This document shows positions 60,194 through 64,000 of a stretch of 64,000 nt of DNA, piece by piece. The position numbers and the translations under genes are program-made. The stretch lies in the NCBI GenBank assembly GCA_011037195.1, contig JAAEAF010001501.1, forward strand, positions 1 through 64,000, written 5' to 3'. The first letter of the stretch is position 1. Each line of letters begins with the position of its first letter. The DNA comes from Triatoma infestans (taxonomy: Eukaryota; Arthropoda; Insecta; Hemiptera; Reduviidae). The notes beneath the pieces are model-generated. The model made no database searches and was not told the DNA's origin. It saw only the letters and a program-made list of their open reading frames with translations.

Positions 60194-62869
60194 TGATTTA
60201 TATAATAGTTTTAAGTATTGTAGAAAAATGTATTATTTAACGCGAGTGTATTGATATTATAACTTTCGTTCAATTATCATACATGCTAGCTCAAGTGGGC
60301 AAAATCTGAACCGGTGTGTGTAAAAGTACCACTTTATTAATATTAAATACATATTTTTTTTCAATATAAATAATACTTAAGTTAGGCCGTTGTTACGAAA
60401 TAAGCAAAATGATGGTTGTAAGGGGCAAAGAAGAAACTTTTCAATTTTGAAAAAGTTTATTTTTCCTTTTGACGTTTCGGACACCTTTGTTATCATTCTT
60501 CAGGAGCTGTCAAGGAGCGGTAGACGAGTTAAAAAACATCGAGAGAAAAAAATAACGTTTAGTTAAATAGTTTTCCCTTTAGCCCCTGCAAACCATCACT
60601 TTGCTTAATTTATTTTTCATTTCTTTTTTTGCTATCAACTTTCCCAGACTAGATTTTTTTATTTTTTTTTATTTAATTAGAGCAAGCTATTAAGTGAAAT
60701 CCCGTTCACCCATTTTTTTACTGATGAAAAGCGAAATTCATAGGACTTTCTAAGAAAGTGAACAAAATAACTTGACAAAGATACTGGAGAGCTGTTTTTT
60801 GGTGTATTGTGCTGTTACAATAAGTTAAATCAAATATTAGATATTGAGATTTTATCGGTAATACAAGTTTTGGCACGAGCGAAGGATCACCTCGACTCGT
60901 AGGGCCGATGTGAGACAAACTATGCGTAATCATATGAAGTGCCAGTAAAATACGTTCCCTTCTCTGACTATCACCATTATAGATGGTAGTTGGATGTAAA
61001 GCTATGTTTACTGAGCACAGAAAAAACATGTTTATAGCAAATGATATAAAATACATAAATATATAATTATAGTCTGGCTATATAGCATAATACTCTGCGA
61101 TTTGAGAAATTCTATTGTGGCTCCATCTAGGTACATATAGAGTGATTATCACATTTATTTTTTGAAAACTTTCCTAGGACATTTTGTTTTAGGGGAATTG
61201 TAGAAGGGATGCACATAAAAAACTGTTATTCAGCAATCTGTTATATTATGAGCCACTTAAGTGTTCCGCTAAAATTCCGTGTTTGCAAATATTAGTAACT
61301 ACAATTGAAAAATACTATCGGCTTATTAGGTCTATCATTTTGATTGGAAACACTGATTCGAGAAAATTATTTTTATGGAAGATTCTGGGGGAGTTTTCAT
61401 TCATAATACTGTTTCAGGACAGTTTACTGTCCTCGGTCCCTAGCGGAAGAGAAGGAATTAAACATTTGGTAAAAAATGGCGAGCACTAAGAAAGGGTTGA
61501 GATTTAATGTGAAAGAAAGTCAAGTATCTGTTTTACAACAGATTTTTATTTTTTTTAAAGAACTATATCAGGAGAAATTATTTATAAAGTTAAATAAATG
61601 TGGTGGAAGGTTGATTTATGGCACCTGAACGGAAAGGCTCCCACAAAATTACGGGGCCATTGTCCCCTCTACATGCAGTCGACGATCACTCGACCATATC
61701 TTCGGTTATGTTCGCCAATGTTCGCTTAATTACAAAAAACAATTAGAACTTGCCCTAAAAGTTTTTTTTCCCCAATATTACACAATCGCCGTTCTAATTT
61801 ATTTGTCCTTAAAAGCCCATTGTAAAAGAAGAACGGTGCGACCATCACCACAATCTCACACCTTTCATATTGCAAACTTCCAATGATATTTTTTGCATCT
61901 CAGAAAGATATTAAGAATTTTTTCTGCTTTTCCAAAAATTGTAAATATAATTTTAATGAAAAATGTAGAAGGTGTATCAGAGCAAAAACTGATTATTACC
62001 TTCCCTTCGAAAAAGTGTTGCGATCGTGTCAAATTTTCGAAAATTAGTTTGCACCGGAAATAATTCCGTTTTGACAGTGCTGGATTAAAACCCAGGGAAG
62101 GTTTCTAGGCAGACGAAATTTCGGGGCCCCTTCCTAAATTATCTCTTAAAACGTATTTAATTCTTCTAACAAAAATAATCAATTAATTTTATTACAAAAA
62201 CTAAAAAGTAACAATTATTAATGTTATTAAATAAAAATTAATACTTAAAATTTTGTTTTTTCTATCTTATAGATACCATTCAAGAAATCTTGATTATAAG
62301 TATCTTTCAACATCAATTCAATATTAATAATCGAATATGATTGGATTATTGAATACTGGACGACATCCGAGACATAACATCAAAGTTGTTTGATTTCAGT
62401 TTTGGATAGGGTAAACAAATTTACATCAACTGAAATTCGACAGATTCTGGACTTCTGTGTGCCCTCTGAGCCCTCTTTAAGGGCAACAATTATTATTCTT
62501 GGTGCCCTTAAAAGGCGTGAGGCCAGATGCCTACGCACGTGTAAATGGTAATCCGAACACTAGCTTTGATGAAGTGTGTAACAAAATATATATTTTTTTC
62601 TTCAGAATTTTCCCTAAATTGGGGTTTTCCTCGCCAAACTACTTCATTTGTCAAATTATGAATCACTATTCATTAGAATACTTTATAAAATTTTAAATAG
62701 TAAAACCTACAAACAATAATAATTTACGCTTGACAATATAAAATTTCATGACGTCAAATTAACTTTAAAATATAACTTAAAAATTAACGTGTTGAATATT
62801 TACAATAAAATTGAATCATTAAAGTAAAACAAAATCTAAAATTGGCAAATATATAATACAGTCAATAAT
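60194..62869. other. Upstream of PLXDC; repeats, no gene recognised
   Basis: Contains the lone ribozyme core, R-family scraps at 61190-61500 and 61980-62110 (GTGTTGCGATCGTGTCAAAT), and unassigned AT-rich DNA. It may include the PLXDC promoter, but no promoter element stands out. Confidence 0.45.
60471..60503 (-). ncRNA. Lone hammerhead ribozyme-like core
   Basis: Minus strand: CTGAAGA, helix II GATAAC-AAA-GGTGTC, then GAAACGTC with self-complementary ACGT. No inverted partner is visible nearby. It lies 278 bases upstream of the tentative PLXDC start codon, in the same orientation. Helix I pairing is weak. Confidence 0.4.
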
Positions 62870-62920
62870 ATAAGATTTAGGTATTTTATCCGTCGTAGCA
62901 TGCATATTTATGTTCTTCCT

Positions 62921-62950
62921 GACCGGTTTCGGATTTTCATCCATCGTCAG
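62921..62950 (-). ncRNA. Hammerhead ribozyme-like core, left arm
   Basis: Complement of the right-arm core: CTGACGA, GGAT-GAAA-ATCC, GAAACCGGTC. Helix I can form between TTGCT before it and AGGAA after it, with one G-G mismatch. Confidence 0.6.
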
Positions 62951-63113
62951 AGCAAATTAACCAAGTTCGTGTAGAGAGTTCACTTCAACGTAATGTTTCT
63001 GTTACTTGTTACTCACACTTGTTGGTTGTATATATCATACAACAAGTGTGAGTAACAAGTAACAGAAACATTACGTTGAAGTGAACTCTCTACACGAACT
63101 TGGTTAATTTGCT

Positions 63114-63143
63114 CTGACGATGGATGAAAATCCGAAACCGGTC
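63114..63143 (+). ncRNA. Hammerhead ribozyme-like core, right arm
   Basis: CTGACGA at 63114-63120, one extra T, hairpin GGAT-GAAA-ATCC, GAAA at 63134-63137, then CCGGTC with the predicted cleavage after C63143. ACCGGT is self-complementary, so helix III would form best between two molecules. Confidence 0.6.
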
Positions 63144-63239
63144 AGGAAGAACATAAATATGCATGCTACGACGGATAAAATTCCAGATGTTATCCAGCAT
63201 TGCGGATCCATCCACATATTCAATAAGATTTAGGATTTA

Positions 63240-64000
63240 AAAATACGTTCTCTCCATTTCTCTCTGCCTAAAGCAATCTCCTACGTCAATCCATATCCTG
63301 CCATATCTTCCTCGACAGCTTTTTTCCATGAAAATCTTGGTCGACCTCTCTTTCTTTTTCTTTCCGGGTCCCACTCCAAAATTTTCTTTGGTAATCTTTC
63401 ATCCTGCATTCTCCTGACATGTCCGTACCATCGTAATCTTCTTTCAGCAATACATTCCAATACAGTCTTGTTGGTGTCCATTATTTCCCGAATAACTTCA
63501 CTTCTAGACTCTCTCCCCTCTAGACTTTCTCGCCGACCGACGCCATAAATCATTTCGGTGGGCAGTAGCTTCCTTTTTTCTTGTGAGCCAAGAGTCCATG
63601 TTTCGCTCCCAAGAAGCATATATTCTGTACTATGGTACTACATATGAGCTTCTTCATTCCTTTTAATATATTATTGCTCCATAAAACGGAGTTCAGCATG
63701 CTGATGATTTCCGTCCTTCCATTACCCTTTTGTTAATTTCTTTTTTTGAGGAACCATTCGATTGCAGAATCGAACCCAGATATTTGAAGTGGTCCACCGT
63801 TTTTATTTCAACTCCCTTGAGCGTAAAAGAGTTTCCATCCGTAGACATATGATCACTTTTCCTAAGCCCCCATTTCTCGTATTCTTCAATTAATCTGGTG
63901 TACATAAATGCTGTGACTACTGTATCTTGGGCGATGACCACTTGGTCGTCAGCAGAAAATAGAGTATGGAGAAATGTTCCTTCATCAATTGTTAAACCCA
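63240..64000 (-). pseudogene. LINE reverse-transcriptase C-terminus, cut by the window end
   Basis: Read on the minus strand from the window edge: VIAQDTVV, RLIEEYEKWGLRKSD, VDHFKYLGSILQSNGS, INKRVMEGRKS, then after a frameshift LGSETWTLGSQEKRKLL, RRLRWYGHVRRMQDERLPKK and RKRGRPRFSWKKAVEED with a stop at 63281. This is the thumb and C-terminal part of a non-LTR reverse transcriptase of the type often annotated as endonuclease-reverse transcriptase in insects. The first two thirds are outside the window or lost. At least one frameshift makes it inactive. Confidence 0.75.

Larger units (their letters stand above)
62882..63222. mobile_element. Perfect hammerhead palindrome, family A, with 12-bp target duplication
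   Basis: Flanked by ATAAGATTTAGG at 62870-62881 and 63223-63234. A 299-base palindrome (62883-63181, centre 63032) has arms of about 142 bases, identical by eye, around a loop of about 15 bases. A one-sided tail of 41 bases follows (63182-63222). Each arm carries an intact hammerhead core, on opposite strands. There is no coding capacity. Identical arms point to a recent insertion. Confidence 0.85.

Overview
The window is AT-rich, intron-rich eukaryotic DNA, most likely from an arthropod and probably an insect. I infer this from the protein families, from small exons with GT/AG introns, and from the repeats: a mariner, LINE fragments, tRNA-derived SINEs and Penelope-type hammerhead repeats. 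There are no prokaryotic features. Exons were joined by splice site, reading phase and recalled family similarity; no alignment was run.

Three protein genes account for nearly all coding sequence. (1) Positions 1459-18703, + strand: the 3' two thirds of TopBP1 (mus101), a multi-BRCT checkpoint and replication-initiation scaffold; its 5' exons lie before the window. (2) 19311-34028, +: a complete SLC46-type major facilitator (proton-coupled folate transporter-like), 11 exons giving 514 residues, with only about 600 bases between it and TopBP1. (3) 38756-60193, -: a plexin domain-containing protein (PLXDC1/2 family), a single-pass membrane protein whose first coding exon is tentative. Genes 2 and 3 converge on an AT-rich intergenic region at 34.0-38.8 kb. 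The three genes share no obvious pathway.

The rest is mostly repeats. A high-copy noncoding family, called R here, fills much of the introns in both orientations. Also present are a solo LTR (2680-3065), LINE fragments (7.26-8.58, 13.49-14.36, 29.1-29.4 and 63.24-64.0 kb), a mariner lacking its catalytic core (57.96-58.80 kb), SINEs, a palindromic MITE and microsatellites.

The most striking signal is a set of palindromic elements whose arms carry hammerhead-ribozyme cores (CTGANGA, a stem, GAAA, then GTC). They fall into at least three families, A, B and C. Copies occur at 6.9, 15.0-15.6, 16.2, 17.8, 24.4, 30.3-30.9, 44.2, 59.1 and 62.9-63.2 kb, plus a lone core at 60.5 kb. Three have clear target duplications of 11-14 bp, and families A and B share a similar one-sided tail. 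They look like tiny inverted-end derivatives of Penelope-like retroelements or retrozymes, and several lie in introns in the sense orientation.
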